From assembly GCF_016125955.1 (NCBI RefSeq), contig NZ_JADEVE010000336.1, forward strand, positions 1 to 64,000: 64,000 nucleotides of DNA, read 5' to 3'. The notes beneath the pieces are model-generated. The model saw nothing but the letters and a program-made list of their open reading frames with translations. It ran no database searches and was not told the origin of the DNA. Of this stretch, positions 25,716 to 34,317 are shown piece by piece. Position 1 is the first letter of the stretch, and each line of letters opens with the position of its first letter. The stretch comes from Acetomicrobium sp. S15 = DSM 107314 (lineage in GTDB: Bacteria; Synergistota; Synergistia; Synergistales; Thermosynergistaceae). The translations under genes and the position numbers were made by a program.

Positions 25716-25756
25716 GGGGCCTTAAGAAAGGCAAAAAGTAAAGACCTGACCCCAAG
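25716..25756 (+). repeat. Dispersed A-rich repeat, copy E
   Basis: GGGCCTTAAGAAAGGC followed by AAAAAGTAAAGACCTGACCCC. It is the best-preserved copy together with C. It lies directly after the folded RNA region. Confidence 0.65.
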
Positions 25757-25830
25757 GATGAGAGGGGGTGGGACTGTATTGCATCATAGCTTTTAATTAA
25801 ATCAACCGTAGGAAAGGAGGTGAAAAAAAG

Positions 25831-26211
25831 ATGAAAAAGGCGATAATAGCAGCTTTAATGTTGGGCCTTTGCTTCGGTCTTGCAACTGCGGCTATGGCGG
25901 ATGTGGCGGCTGACGATACGGTCACGGTTACAGTAAACGCTATCGAAGCATTGGACGTCCCTAACGAGACAGCTATAACCTTGCAATATCTCAACGATGT
26001 TAACCCTGGCAAATACGCTACAAGCACAACAACTCATACTGGTGGCCTAACATATACCCACAATTCATCTACGGCCAAGAAGATCACGGCAACGGCGGCA
26101 GCGGATACCAGCAACGGGACAAACGACATCACCCTTAAAGTGAAAATCGGAACGGAAACAGCGGGGGCGGTAGTTAGTGGAGGCACCGCCGAAATTACTG
26201 CGTCAGTGTAA
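25831..26211 (+). CDS. Small exported surface protein, unknown family
   Basis: A 126-residue protein with a clear Sec signal peptide (MKKAIIAALMLGLCFGLA, cleavage likely after AMA near residue 22) and a mature part rich in Thr, Ala and beta-prone stretches such as VTVTVNAIEAL. The strong site GGAAAGGAGGTGAAAAAAAG precedes ATG 25831. The protein stops within a few bases of repeat copy F and lacks an obvious closing beta-strand, so C-terminal truncation is possible. Its place upstream of the pilus genes suggests a surface component. Confidence 0.65.
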   Translation: MKKAIIAALMLGLCFGLATAAMADVAADDTVTVTVNAIEALDVPNETAITLQYLNDVNPGKYATSTTTHTGGLTYTHNSSTAKKITATAAADTSNGTNDITLKVKIGTETAGAVVSGGTAEITASV

Positions 26212-26212
26212 A

Positions 26213-26256
26213 ACCTCAGGGTGAGATTTTTACTTTTTGTGTTTTTAGCCCCTTTG
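26213..26256 (-). repeat. Dispersed A-rich repeat, copy F
   Basis: On the minus strand this reads GGGGCTAAAAACACAAAAAG followed by TAAAAATCTCACCCTGAGG. It begins at the stop codon of the exported protein. Confidence 0.55.
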
Positions 26257-26506
26257 GTTTCTTGCAACTTCCTAAAACTTCAAGAGCGAATGGTGTTAAA
26301 AGAAGTTTTCAAACGGCCTCGGGTCAGCACCGGAGAAAATATATTTAGGCACAAGATCGCGGTGCGATAAACAGCCTTTGGCAATACACAAGCCTTTACG
26401 TCGTCTTGCCCTAAATTATGGTATGCTTGTACGTGATAAATACACGGCACCTCTAAATCAGCCTTAACGTACAACCTAAACTTTAGATTGACATGTTTAG
26501 GGGTCA

Positions 26507-26532
26507 GTGGAGGTAGTGGAGGTAGTGGAGGA
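26507..26532 (+). repeat. 9-bp tandem repeat GTGGAGGTA
   Basis: GTGGAGGTA is repeated twice exactly (26507-26524) and followed by a third partial unit GTGGAGGA. It does not lie in a supportable gene. Confidence 0.7.
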
Positions 26533-26584
26533 TAAAGGAGCGGGCTTGCCAGAGGCATCGCTGGGTGGGAATGGTCTCAAGGTT

Positions 26585-26612
26585 GTCAAAAACACAAAAA
26601 GTAAAGGCCCCG
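26585..26612 (+). repeat. Dispersed A-rich repeat, copy G
   Basis: GTCAAAAACACAAAAAGTAA followed by AGGCCCCG; it shares the ACACAAAAAGTAAA core with copies C and F. Confidence 0.5.
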
Positions 26613-26854
26613 TAATTTTTGGGAATGTTGAGTTGGAGATAAAGCCCTCGTTCTTGATTCGTCGGTCGATAGAGGCTGCGCCACCATTGTATTTTCCTGC
26701 CCGATTCCACGCTAATATAGCTGGAAGATATCGACCGCCATGGGCATTAAGTGATAAAAGATACAACTGGGTAGCGAGTCAATGTCGGTGCGCAATGTTT
26801 ATCCTGTTTTCGGGGCCGGCTTCGAGATAGGTGACGACAAAAAAGCCCGTAAAT

Positions 26855-27484
26855 ATGGGAAACAAGAAAAAAGGTTTTGCGCTGCCTCTTGTCTTGGCTA
26901 TAATGCTTGCCCTTTCTGCTTTGGCGGTGGTGATGATGGAGCTGGCCACAAATCGCTTTTCCATTTATTCCATAGCTTCAGAGCGGGAACGACTTTACAA
27001 CGCCGCCCAGTCAGGCAGCGAATGGGGTAAAGCCCGACTTTGGGAGAGCCGAAATTCCCTCAATAGCGAGCAAAAATCCTATACCGGGGAGCTCGGCAGC
27101 TTGGCGGTCACCAAGACTTCAGGGGAGGAATTGGCCTTCAACTTGAGCGTTCCGATTTCATCCCCCGATATAACAGTCGAGGTAACTATCCTTGACTGCA
27201 ACTATAACCCCGATTCTGCAGTTTATTCCGGGAATCTGCCACCGGTCAGAGTCTTTTCGGGAGATATTTCAACGTCGTCCAGCACGCCGGATGGCACCTC
27301 TGCTGCAATCTCACCTGACGAGTTGACGTTCTTGAGCAGTTCTCTAAAAGGAGAGCACGCCTTCGTCATCCGATCCAAAGCCATAGGCAAAGACGAGAAA
27401 GAGCTTGTGGTAGAAAGCATGGTGGCGATAAGGTACGGTGAACCTATGGAAATGCATGTGCTCTACTGGCAGATCAAAAATTGA
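26855..27484 (+). CDS. PilX-like minor prepilin
   Basis: 209 residues from ATG 26855 (GTG 26831 is possible; neither has a strong ribosome-binding site). The short leader MGNKKKG is followed by FALPLVLAIMLALSALAVVM, a class III signal with the cleavage site after glycine. This is the usual opening of PilX-type minor pilins, with Ala-Leu-Pro instead of Thr-Leu-x-Glu. The rest is not strongly conserved. It is first in the pilus operon. Confidence 0.75.
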   Translation: MGNKKKGFALPLVLAIMLALSALAVVMMELATNRFSIYSIASERERLYNAAQSGSEWGKARLWESRNSLNSEQKSYTGELGSLAVTKTSGEELAFNLSVPISSPDITVEVTILDCNYNPDSAVYSGNLPPVRVFSGDISTSSSTPDGTSAAISPDELTFLSSSLKGEHAFVIRSKAIGKDEKELVVESMVAIRYGEPMEMHVLYWQIKN

Positions 27485-27501
27485 CATGGTGAGTCGACGG
27501 T

Positions 27502-29172
27502 ATGGAACAGAATCGTGAACATCAACACTTGGGGGAGTTGCCGATCAAGGCGGAGGCTGTTGCCAAAAGAGAACTGAAGGAGGCGCTTGAAGAGCAACGG
27601 GTCTCAGGCCTGCATCTGGGGGAGATCCCCCTCGAGGAGAAGCACATTACTGAGATGGAGCTCGCCCAGGCGCTCTCTGCGCAGCTGGGACTTCCCCTCG
27701 TTTCTCTCTCTCGCCTTCGTCCGACTTCTGAGGCATTGAACCTTCTGCCCGAGGCTGCGGCAAAGAGGCTTGAGGTGGTCCCTTTAAGCGTCATGGATAA
27801 CCGCATAATTGTGGCTACAGCGAAGCCGCTTGATATCCTCGCCTTGGACGAGGTTAGGATGCTGGCGGGCATGGAGGCGGAGGTGAATATAGCCACGGCC
27901 TCGGATATCCGCAGGGCGCTCGAATCCGTCTACTCTGTTAAGGGGAGAATAGAGGAGGCCATGATGGAGGTCGCGCAAACGCAGGTTCGGGACTCCGAAA
28001 GGGAAGAAGAGGTGAGCGCAACCGATGCGCCTGTCATAAGGCTAGTCAACAACATCATAGAGCAGGCGGTGCGAGAGGAGGCTTCGGACATACACATAGA
28101 GCCCTTCGAGCAATCCACGAAAGTGCGCTTCCGCGTGGATGGTGCATTATTCGACAGTGTGGATTTCTCTAAAAATTTGCACCCCGCCGTCGTCTCGCGC
28201 ATCAAGATCATGGCCAATATGGACATCGCCGAGAAGCGACGCCCTCAAGACGGGCGCATCCTCATAAAGACCGATGAGCGCAGAGTGGACTTGCGGGTTT
28301 CTACCCTTCCCACGATAAATGGGGAAAAGGCGGCAATTCGCGTCCTCGACCCAGCTGCCGCCAAAGTGGGACTCGAGCTCCTCGGTCTGGAGGATGATGA
28401 AAAAAGGCTCATCGACGACATCGTAGCAGTTCCTTATGGCTTGACATTAGTCACCGGTCCCACGGGAAGCGGCAAGTCTACAACCCTTTATTCCATCCTC
28501 GAGATCGTAAGCAAGCCAGACGTCAACGTAGTGACGGTAGAGGACCCCGTGGAATACACGATCTCCGGCGTCAATCAGGTTCAGATAAACGAGAAGGCGG
28601 GTGTGACCTTCGGCGATACGCTGCGAGCGATTTTAAGACAGGATCCCGACAAGATCATGGTAGGGGAGATCCGCGATGCTGAGACGGCCTCCTTAGCCAT
28701 ACGCGCTGCCCTCACCGGGCACTTGGTCCTTTCTACGCTCCATACGAATGATGCGCTGAGCTCTCTGATCCGCCTCGTGGATATGGGGATACAGCCCTTC
28801 CTTGTGGCCTCTTCTGTTGTGGCGGTAATCGCTCAGCGCTTGGTGAGGAAGCTCTGCGAGGCGTGCAAGGAGCCTTATAACCTATCACCAGAGCTGAGCA
28901 AAGGCCTGGGCTTGCCCGATGGGCCTGTCGTTTACCGACCTGTAGGGTGTGATTTCTGCCGTGGCACGGGGTATAAAGGGCGCACGGGCATTTTTGAGAT
29001 CATGGTGATGAACGACGAACTGCGCAGTCTCTTTTTGGCGGCTGCCCCTTTAAATGAGCTCAGGGATGCTGCCGAGCGCGAAGGCATGCGCTCACTGAAG
29101 GATGCTGCTGTGCGCAAAGTTGTAAAAGGCGTAACGAGCCTGGAAGAAGCTCTTGAGGTTGCTATGCAGTGA
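27502..29172 (+). CDS. pilB: Type IV pilus assembly ATPase PilB
   Basis: A 556-residue GspE/PilB ATPase. The N-terminal MshEN-type domain (about 10-140) has HLGE and LGLPLVSL motifs. Walker A is GPTGSGKST at about 319, and the Asp box, Walker B VGEIRDAET and His box STLHTND follow in order. A C-terminal tetracysteine zinc site CEACKEP...CDFCRGTGYKG is present, which is PilB-like rather than PilT-like. It is a hexamer at the inner membrane that powers pilin polymerisation; MshEN domains often bind c-di-GMP. It overlaps pilT. Confidence 0.93.
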   Translation: MEQNREHQHLGELPIKAEAVAKRELKEALEEQRVSGLHLGEIPLEEKHITEMELAQALSAQLGLPLVSLSRLRPTSEALNLLPEAAAKRLEVVPLSVMDNRIIVATAKPLDILALDEVRMLAGMEAEVNIATASDIRRALESVYSVKGRIEEAMMEVAQTQVRDSEREEEVSATDAPVIRLVNNIIEQAVREEASDIHIEPFEQSTKVRFRVDGALFDSVDFSKNLHPAVVSRIKIMANMDIAEKRRPQDGRILIKTDERRVDLRVSTLPTINGEKAAIRVLDPAAAKVGLELLGLEDDEKRLIDDIVAVPYGLTLVTGPTGSGKSTTLYSILEIVSKPDVNVVTVEDPVEYTISGVNQVQINEKAGVTFGDTLRAILRQDPDKIMVGEIRDAETASLAIRAALTGHLVLSTLHTNDALSSLIRLVDMGIQPFLVASSVVAVIAQRLVRKLCEACKEPYNLSPELSKGLGLPDGPVVYRPVGCDFCRGTGYKGRTGIFEIMVMNDELRSLFLAAAPLNELRDAAEREGMRSLKDAAVRKVVKGVTSLEEALEVAMQ

Positions 29173-30293
29173 TGGATGAGATTATGAGGCTCAGACTTCA
29201 TCTTAGCGATTTGCTGAGTATAGCATTGAGCCTCTCTGCCAGCGATCTACACCTGGCGGTGGGCGTGCCGCCTGCCTTTCGTATAGACGGTGACCTAAAA
29301 TTCGCCGAAGAAGTCGAGTCGCTTGCCGACGCAGACGTGAGGGCTTTGGTCAGAGAACTGTTGACGGAAGAACAACTTGCGAGGTTGGAAAATGAGTGGG
29401 AGCTCGACTTCAGCCTTTCCTTCACGGCCGAAAGCGGAAAGAGAGCGCGCTTTCGGGGCAATTGTTTCATCGAAAGAGGGCACCTTTCTATAGCCCTCAG
29501 GATGATACCGTTTCAAGCGTGTTCCATAGATCAGCTCCTCCTGCCTCGGCTCCTCAAAGACGTTGCCAAAAGGGAGCGAGGGCTCTTCCTCGTCACCGGT
29601 CCCACGGGAAGCGGCAAGTCCACGACGCTGGCGGCAATTGTAAAGGAAATAAACGATACGAGACGATGCCATGTCATCACTATAGAAGACCCCATTGAAT
29701 ACCTCTTTCAAAACACCCAGTCTATCATATCCCAGAGGGAGGTCGGAGCCGACACGAAGAGCTTCGCCAGCGCCCTCAAAAGGGTCCTCCGCCAGGATCC
29801 GGATGTCATCATGGTAGGGGAGATGAGGGACCTCGAGACGATATCGACGACCATCACCGCTGCTGAAACCGGGCACTTGGTCTTATCGACGCTGCACACG
29901 CCTGACGCAGCTCAGACGATAGACCGCATCGTAGATGTCTTCCCTGCACATCAGCAGCAACAGGTACGCGTCCAGGTGAGCAACATCCTCATAGGCATAT
30001 GCTCCCAGCAGCTCCTGCCGGTAGCTGGCGGAGGAAGAATTGTGGCCACAGAGCTGCTTTTGGCCACGCCTGCAGTGAGAAACTGCATCAGAGAGGCCAA
30101 GGTGGGACAAACGAAGACGCTTATGCAGACGGGGAGATCCTCGGGCATGCACACAATGGACCAGGATCTGGCGAGGCTGGTAAGAGACGGTGTGATATCC
30201 TACGACGCGGCCAGGGTTTATGCCCATGACACTAAAGACCTGGAACGTCTTGTGTTCGAGATCGCTGCAAGCTGGCCGGAGGGGCGAGGATAG
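29172..30293 (+). CDS. pilT: Type IV pilus retraction ATPase PilT
   Basis: A 373-residue PilT. It has the N-terminal ASDLHL motif, Walker A GPTGSGKST at about 138, Walker B VGEMRDLETI and STLHTPDAAQTIDRIVDVFP. No zinc-cysteine domain is present, as expected for retraction motors. ATG 29172 shares bases with the pilB stop (TGATG), giving coupled translation. Confidence 0.93.
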   Translation: MDEIMRLRLHLSDLLSIALSLSASDLHLAVGVPPAFRIDGDLKFAEEVESLADADVRALVRELLTEEQLARLENEWELDFSLSFTAESGKRARFRGNCFIERGHLSIALRMIPFQACSIDQLLLPRLLKDVAKRERGLFLVTGPTGSGKSTTLAAIVKEINDTRRCHVITIEDPIEYLFQNTQSIISQREVGADTKSFASALKRVLRQDPDVIMVGEMRDLETISTTITAAETGHLVLSTLHTPDAAQTIDRIVDVFPAHQQQQVRVQVSNILIGICSQQLLPVAGGGRIVATELLLATPAVRNCIREAKVGQTKTLMQTGRSSGMHTMDQDLARLVRDGVISYDAARVYAHDTKDLERLVFEIAASWPEGRG

Positions 30294-30298
30294 AAAAG

Positions 30299-31513
30299 AT
30301 GCTGTTTTATTACCGTGCAAAGAACATGGAAGGCGGCGCAGTCGAAGGGAAACTCCAGGCCCAGACAATAGAACATGTGGTCCAGCAGCTGCACCAGCAG
30401 AAGCTGATCCCGGTACACATCCGCGAGGATAAGGCGAAGGAGAGAAAATCATCGTTATGGGAACACCTGAAGCTCCTTTCCACCGTAAGCCTGCGGGACA
30501 AGGCAGTCTTTTTCCGCCAGCTCTCCACGATGACCAAAGCCGGCGTGCCCTTGGGGAGTGCCCTGGAAGTGCTCTCTCAACAGACCGCAAACGCCCCCTT
30601 GGGGAGCACTCTGGTCGAGGTGAAAGGGCTCATCGACGGGGGGCATCCGTTCCATGAGACCCTCAGCATGGGAAAAATCTTCTCCCCCCTAATGGTGGCC
30701 ATGGTAAAGGCGGGAGAAGAAGGGGGCGTACTGGACGAGAGCTTGGGAAGGCTCGCTTCGTTCTTAGAATGGCAGGACGCGCTGCACAAGAAGATTGTTT
30801 CGTCCCTCACGTATCCGGCTTTTGTGCTGTGCTTTGCCCTCTTTGTGGCTTACTTTACGATTGCGTTCATAGTGCCCCGTTTCGCCGTTATCCTCGGGGG
30901 ATTGGGTGTGCCGCTTCCTGTAATTACGAGAGTTTTGTTTTCGGTGTCGCTTTGGCTGCAGGAGCACTGGTATGTGCCGGCCTTCGCCGTTTTGGGCGCA
31001 GGTGCAGCGCTCTATTTCGTGAGCAAGAGCGCCTCTGCGCGCCCTGTCCTCGACAAAATAAAGCTCAGACTCCCAATCGTAGGCGACATCCTCCACAAGA
31101 TAGCTCTCACCAGGAGCCTGCGCACGCTCTCTTCCCTCGTCGAGGCGGGGGTGCCGATCCTTCAGGCTTTAGATATGACGGCTGGGGTAACGGGAAACGC
31201 CCTCTTTTCGAGCGCCTTCAAAGCCTTGAGCGAGGCGGCGCGCCGCGGAGGATCTTTGGGGGAAGAGGCTTCTCGGGTTAAAGCGTTCCCGATCATGGCA
31301 TCGCACATGATCTCCGTAGGAGAGCAGACGGGTCGCTTGGAGGAGATGCTCGGAAAAGCGGCAGACTTAGTGGAGGTTGAGCTCGACGAGAAAGTGAAAC
31401 GCCTGACCTTCGTCTTGGAACCGATCCTTTTAATATTCGTAGGCGGCGCGGTGGGCATCATAGTGCTTTCCATATACCTGCCCATCGTGACGACGATACG
31501 GGCCATGATGTAG
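30299..31513 (+). CDS. pilC: Type IV pilus inner-membrane platform protein PilC
   Basis: A 404-residue GspF/PilC protein. It has two T2SSF repeats (about 70-195 and 275-395), each with FFRQLSTM- or SLRTLSSLVEAG-like cores, and hydrophobic segments at about 170-200, 220-245 and the C-terminus. It contacts PilB/PilT and the PilN/PilO complex. It starts 5 bases after pilT. Confidence 0.92.
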   Translation: MLFYYRAKNMEGGAVEGKLQAQTIEHVVQQLHQQKLIPVHIREDKAKERKSSLWEHLKLLSTVSLRDKAVFFRQLSTMTKAGVPLGSALEVLSQQTANAPLGSTLVEVKGLIDGGHPFHETLSMGKIFSPLMVAMVKAGEEGGVLDESLGRLASFLEWQDALHKKIVSSLTYPAFVLCFALFVAYFTIAFIVPRFAVILGGLGVPLPVITRVLFSVSLWLQEHWYVPAFAVLGAGAALYFVSKSASARPVLDKIKLRLPIVGDILHKIALTRSLRTLSSLVEAGVPILQALDMTAGVTGNALFSSAFKALSEAARRGGSLGEEASRVKAFPIMASHMISVGEQTGRLEEMLGKAADLVEVELDEKVKRLTFVLEPILLIFVGGAVGIIVLSIYLPIVTTIRAMM

Positions 31514-31533
31514 CACCTGCCGCGAAGGAGGTG

Positions 31534-31575
31534 ATGATAAAGCAGCAGCGAAGACTTAAAGGCGTATGGATTTGA
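31534..31575 (+). CDS. Possible 13-codon upstream peptide before the pilin gene
   Basis: ATG 31534 has the best Shine-Dalgarno of the region (GAAGGAGGTG directly before it). It encodes MIKQQRRLKGVWI and stops 10 bases inside the next gene. It may serve translational coupling. It may also be a chance frame with the Shine-Dalgarno serving a different start. Confidence 0.25.
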   Translation: MIKQQRRLKGVWI

Positions 31576-32102
31576 GAACTATGAATCTTCAAATGAGGGG
31601 GATGAAGGTGAAAGGGACTAGTGTTGTGAGGAAGGGTTTTACGTTGGTAGAACTGCTCATCGTCATGGTCATCATCGGGATATTGGCCAGCACTTTGATG
31701 CTCACGATGGGCGGGGGCAGAGGCAAGGCCGAGGCCACAAAGATAGTGAGCGACCTTAGGAATTTGAAAGCCGCTGCCCTCATGTATTACGCCGATAACG
31801 ACAAGTGGCCGGGTGGTGGGACAGACACTTGGCAGTGGGTAACTGTAAGTTTAGACAAGTACTTAGATAGAGAATATGCCGATGGCGTTTCAGTGGATCT
31901 CTACGTAGTTAAGGATGGCAGTGCGGTTTTTGTGGGTTATGGGAAGATAGAGGACGACGCCATCAAAAACTCCCTTAAGGGGATCGCAAAAGATGTGGCT
32001 CTCTATGGCACCGATAGTGTTTCAGCTCCTGCACCTAACGATATTACGACACCAAGCTACTACAATGGTCAAAATTACGTCTGGATGATCGTGACGAAAT
32101 AA
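31566..32102 (+). CDS. Type IV prepilin (PilA/GspG-like)
   Basis: A 178-residue prepilin. RKG/FTLVELLIVMVIIGIL is a textbook class III signal with cleavage after Gly24 and Glu at mature position 5. The globular part has the DLRNLKAAALMYYADN helix and KWPGG seen in GspG-like pilins. Several starts are possible (31566, 31602, GTG 31626); a later start would give the usual short leader. It is probably the major or a core pilin of this operon. Confidence 0.85.
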   Translation: MDLRTMNLQMRGMKVKGTSVVRKGFTLVELLIVMVIIGILASTLMLTMGGGRGKAEATKIVSDLRNLKAAALMYYADNDKWPGGGTDTWQWVTVSLDKYLDREYADGVSVDLYVVKDGSAVFVGYGKIEDDAIKNSLKGIAKDVALYGTDSVSAPAPNDITTPSYYNGQNYVWMIVTK

Positions 32103-32104
32103 AA

Positions 32105-32473
32105 ATGCTGTGTTCGAGGCGGGCCTTTTCGCTCATCGAAATGATAGTAGCCATGTTTTTGATCGTTGTCGCCTTGCTGCCCCTCATGTCAGTGGCAATT
32201 TCGTCCATGCAGCTATCTTCTTTTGTGGGCGGATACGGCACGGCTGCGCGCCTGGCTTTAAGCAAGCTCGAAGAGCTCGAGGCCGAAGACCTTTCGACCT
32301 TGGGCTCCGGTTCGGAAATAGTCGGCGGTTATAGCCTGAGCTGGGTCGCCTCAAACGACGTTTCCGAGGCCAGGGCAGTGCGCGTAACGGTGACCTGGCG
32401 TTCGATAATGGGGCCTCGCTCCGCGGAGGCGGAGAGACTGATGAGCCCTTATGCCGACGCCTCGGCGCCGTAA
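32105..32473 (+). CDS. Minor prepilin, PilV/GspI-like
   Basis: A 122-residue prepilin. The leader MLCSRRA is followed by FSLIEMIVAMFLIVVALLPL, with cleavage after Ala7 and Glu at mature +5. Its short length and the ARLALSKLEELEAEDL helix match PilV/GspI minor pilins that prime the pilus tip. It begins 2 bases after the previous stop. Confidence 0.8.
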   Translation: MLCSRRAFSLIEMIVAMFLIVVALLPLMSVAISSMQLSSFVGGYGTAARLALSKLEELEAEDLSTLGSGSEIVGGYSLSWVASNDVSEARAVRVTVTWRSIMGPRSAEAERLMSPYADASAP

Positions 32474-32498
32474 GAGTTATTATTATATTTATTGGTAG

Positions 32499-33374
32499 AT
32501 GAAAAAAGGGCGCGCTTTCACACTGACCGAGCTTTTGATCGTGGCGGTGATAGTTGCAATCGTAGGCGGAGCTGGCGTTTCACTGCTTTACGTCTTCCTC
32601 CAGCATGAAGAGCTGGTGAAAGATACGACGGTGGCGCATCAGAGAGGGGAGACGGTTATGGCCGTCTTGGAGAGGCCCCTCCTCCATGCGGGCCTCGGCG
32701 TACCCGACGACAAAGCAGGTTTTCAAAGTGCCTTTAAGATTGGTGGTTACAGCCTTTATCCCGAGGTTGCCTCCTGGGACGGTCCGGTGAGTGTCAAGAA
32801 CATTAGTTTGATCGAGCGTCTGAGGGTGGTGTATGTCGTATCGACTTATTGTGCGGCCGAGGAGTCTTGCGACGTGACAAGCGGCGATCCCGTGGAAGTT
32901 TCTTTCGAAGGAGAGCTTCCTTCGGGTCAAATCTTAGCTGGTGGAGGCAACATAAGAAATTTAAAGTCCTGGGTTGCCTTTCCCGCCTCCAAACTGCCGT
33001 TCTTCGTGGAAGGGATAGTCGTCCATTCGAATAAGATTAAGTTCAGGGCCTCAAGGCATGTCTTCATCGCCCAATACGATAGGCTTTGTTTGGTGCGGGC
33101 GATCGAGGTCTACGCCTACTCAGGCTTTTTCTATGTGGAGGATGTGACGGCCGGAAGCGGACGTCAGCCCGTAGTCGAAGGGATCGCGAGCGCCAAGTTC
33201 GAATACGATAACGATAAGGGGACGCTCGCCGTTACGCTTCTCTGCAGGGGAGCCAAGCGCTATGACCGCGAGGTTACGACAGAAAACCCTCCGCTGTGGG
33301 AGGGGGAAATTTCTGATGAAGACAGGCATTATCGGTTAATCGCTATGAGAAAAATCTGGCGTGTGAGGAATTAA
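32499..33374 (+). CDS. Minor prepilin, PilW/GspJ-like
   Basis: A 291-residue prepilin with leader MKKGRA then FTLTELLIVAVIVAIVGGAG. The larger size and position after PilV suit PilW/GspJ. The C-terminal globular part is not family-diagnostic. No strong ribosome-binding site is visible before ATG 32499. Confidence 0.75.
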   Translation: MKKGRAFTLTELLIVAVIVAIVGGAGVSLLYVFLQHEELVKDTTVAHQRGETVMAVLERPLLHAGLGVPDDKAGFQSAFKIGGYSLYPEVASWDGPVSVKNISLIERLRVVYVVSTYCAAEESCDVTSGDPVEVSFEGELPSGQILAGGGNIRNLKSWVAFPASKLPFFVEGIVVHSNKIKFRASRHVFIAQYDRLCLVRAIEVYAYSGFFYVEDVTAGSGRQPVVEGIASAKFEYDNDKGTLAVTLLCRGAKRYDREVTTENPPLWEGEISDEDRHYRLIAMRKIWRVRN

Positions 33375-33399
33375 AAATAAGTGTGTGTGGTGAAGGGTT

Positions 33400-34317
33400 T
33401 TGAAGTTTTTAAAAAGACACAAGGTATTTGCCGGTATGAGTATAGAACCCGGTGGTCTGCGTTACGTGGAAATTTCGGGCGCCTTGGGGGATTTGAGCTG
33501 TCGCTGCGCCTTAGTACCGGTTTTGCCGGCTCCGGTTTACCAAGACGCACTGGTAGACGCAACCGGCCTTTTGCCGGCTCTCACGACCTTAAAAGAAGAG
33601 GTCGGAATTTCTCCCGTGCCCGTCTCCTTGGGCCTGCCTCCGCGCGACGTGCTGTTGCGCGTCGTGGAACTTCCCCCCATGGAGCTCGAGGAGGCGCGCG
33701 CGGCTATAGGTTTTGAGTTCGAGAGGCACTTCCCATTCCCCGCATCAGAAGCCACTTACGACCTGGCACCTGTTGAGTTTCCGGGGAGCGAAGGAAGGTT
33801 TCTGCTACTCGTAGCGGCCTCAAGGAGGAAGAGCGTAGAAGTGCTCGTGGATGTCGCCTCTAAGGGCGGGTTGAACCTGTCGGCTCTGGAGCCAGCCAAC
33901 CTCGCCACCTTCAGGGCAGTCTGCGGCCCTGAAGGTGGCAAAGGCGGCTTTATGGTGCTCATTTTGGGTGAGGAGACGTCGCAGCTCGTAGTGGCTTATA
34001 AGGATAACGGAATTCTCTTCCGCACGCTCCTTTTTGGCTTGAAGAGCTCTCCCGTCGAGGAACTTGCCTCCGACCTGACTCGAGAGATAACATCTACTGC
34101 AACATACATCGGAGGGACCTTCAGAGGGCTAAAGGTAGAGGTGTTAATTATAAATGGCGGTGGAGAGGATGTGGCCAGCGCCATTCAGGACAAGGTGAGC
34201 CTGCCCGTAGCGCTAACGACGGGTGTATGGGATGTTTGGGACATTAAGCCACCCAAGAGCCTCACTGAAGACGGATGGGAGGCAGCCATCGGGCTTGCCG
34301 TGAGGGGTCTGTTGTGA
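33400..34317 (+). CDS. pilM: Pilus assembly protein PilM (actin-like)
   Basis: A 305-residue actin-fold protein. It starts with TTG 33400 after GGTGAAGGG. It has a VFAGMSIEPGGLRYVEI phosphate-loop region and a PPMELEEARAAIGFEFERHF segment typical of PilM. It forms a cytoplasmic ring that binds the PilN N-terminus. The next gene starts within its stop codon. Confidence 0.87.
   Translation: MKFLKRHKVFAGMSIEPGGLRYVEISGALGDLSCRCALVPVLPAPVYQDALVDATGLLPALTTLKEEVGISPVPVSLGLPPRDVLLRVVELPPMELEEARAAIGFEFERHFPFPASEATYDLAPVEFPGSEGRFLLLVAASRRKSVEVLVDVASKGGLNLSALEPANLATFRAVCGPEGGKGGFMVLILGEETSQLVVAYKDNGILFRTLLFGLKSSPVEELASDLTREITSTATYIGGTFRGLKVEVLIINGGGEDVASAIQDKVSLPVALTTGVWDVWDIKPPKSLTEDGWEAAIGLAVRGLL

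Larger units (their letters stand above)
26257..26854. other. Gene-free interval before the pilus operon
   Basis: About 600 bases with no supportable gene. It contains repeat copy G and a 9-bp tandem repeat; the ORFs seen here lack ribosome-binding sites and family likeness. It probably holds the promoter of the pilus operon, which I could not place with confidence. Confidence 0.4.

Noticed and set aside
26280..26766. Minus-strand ORFs in the gap before the pilus operon
   Set aside because: Proline/leucine-rich and low complexity from the 9-bp repeat; no start signals and no family match.
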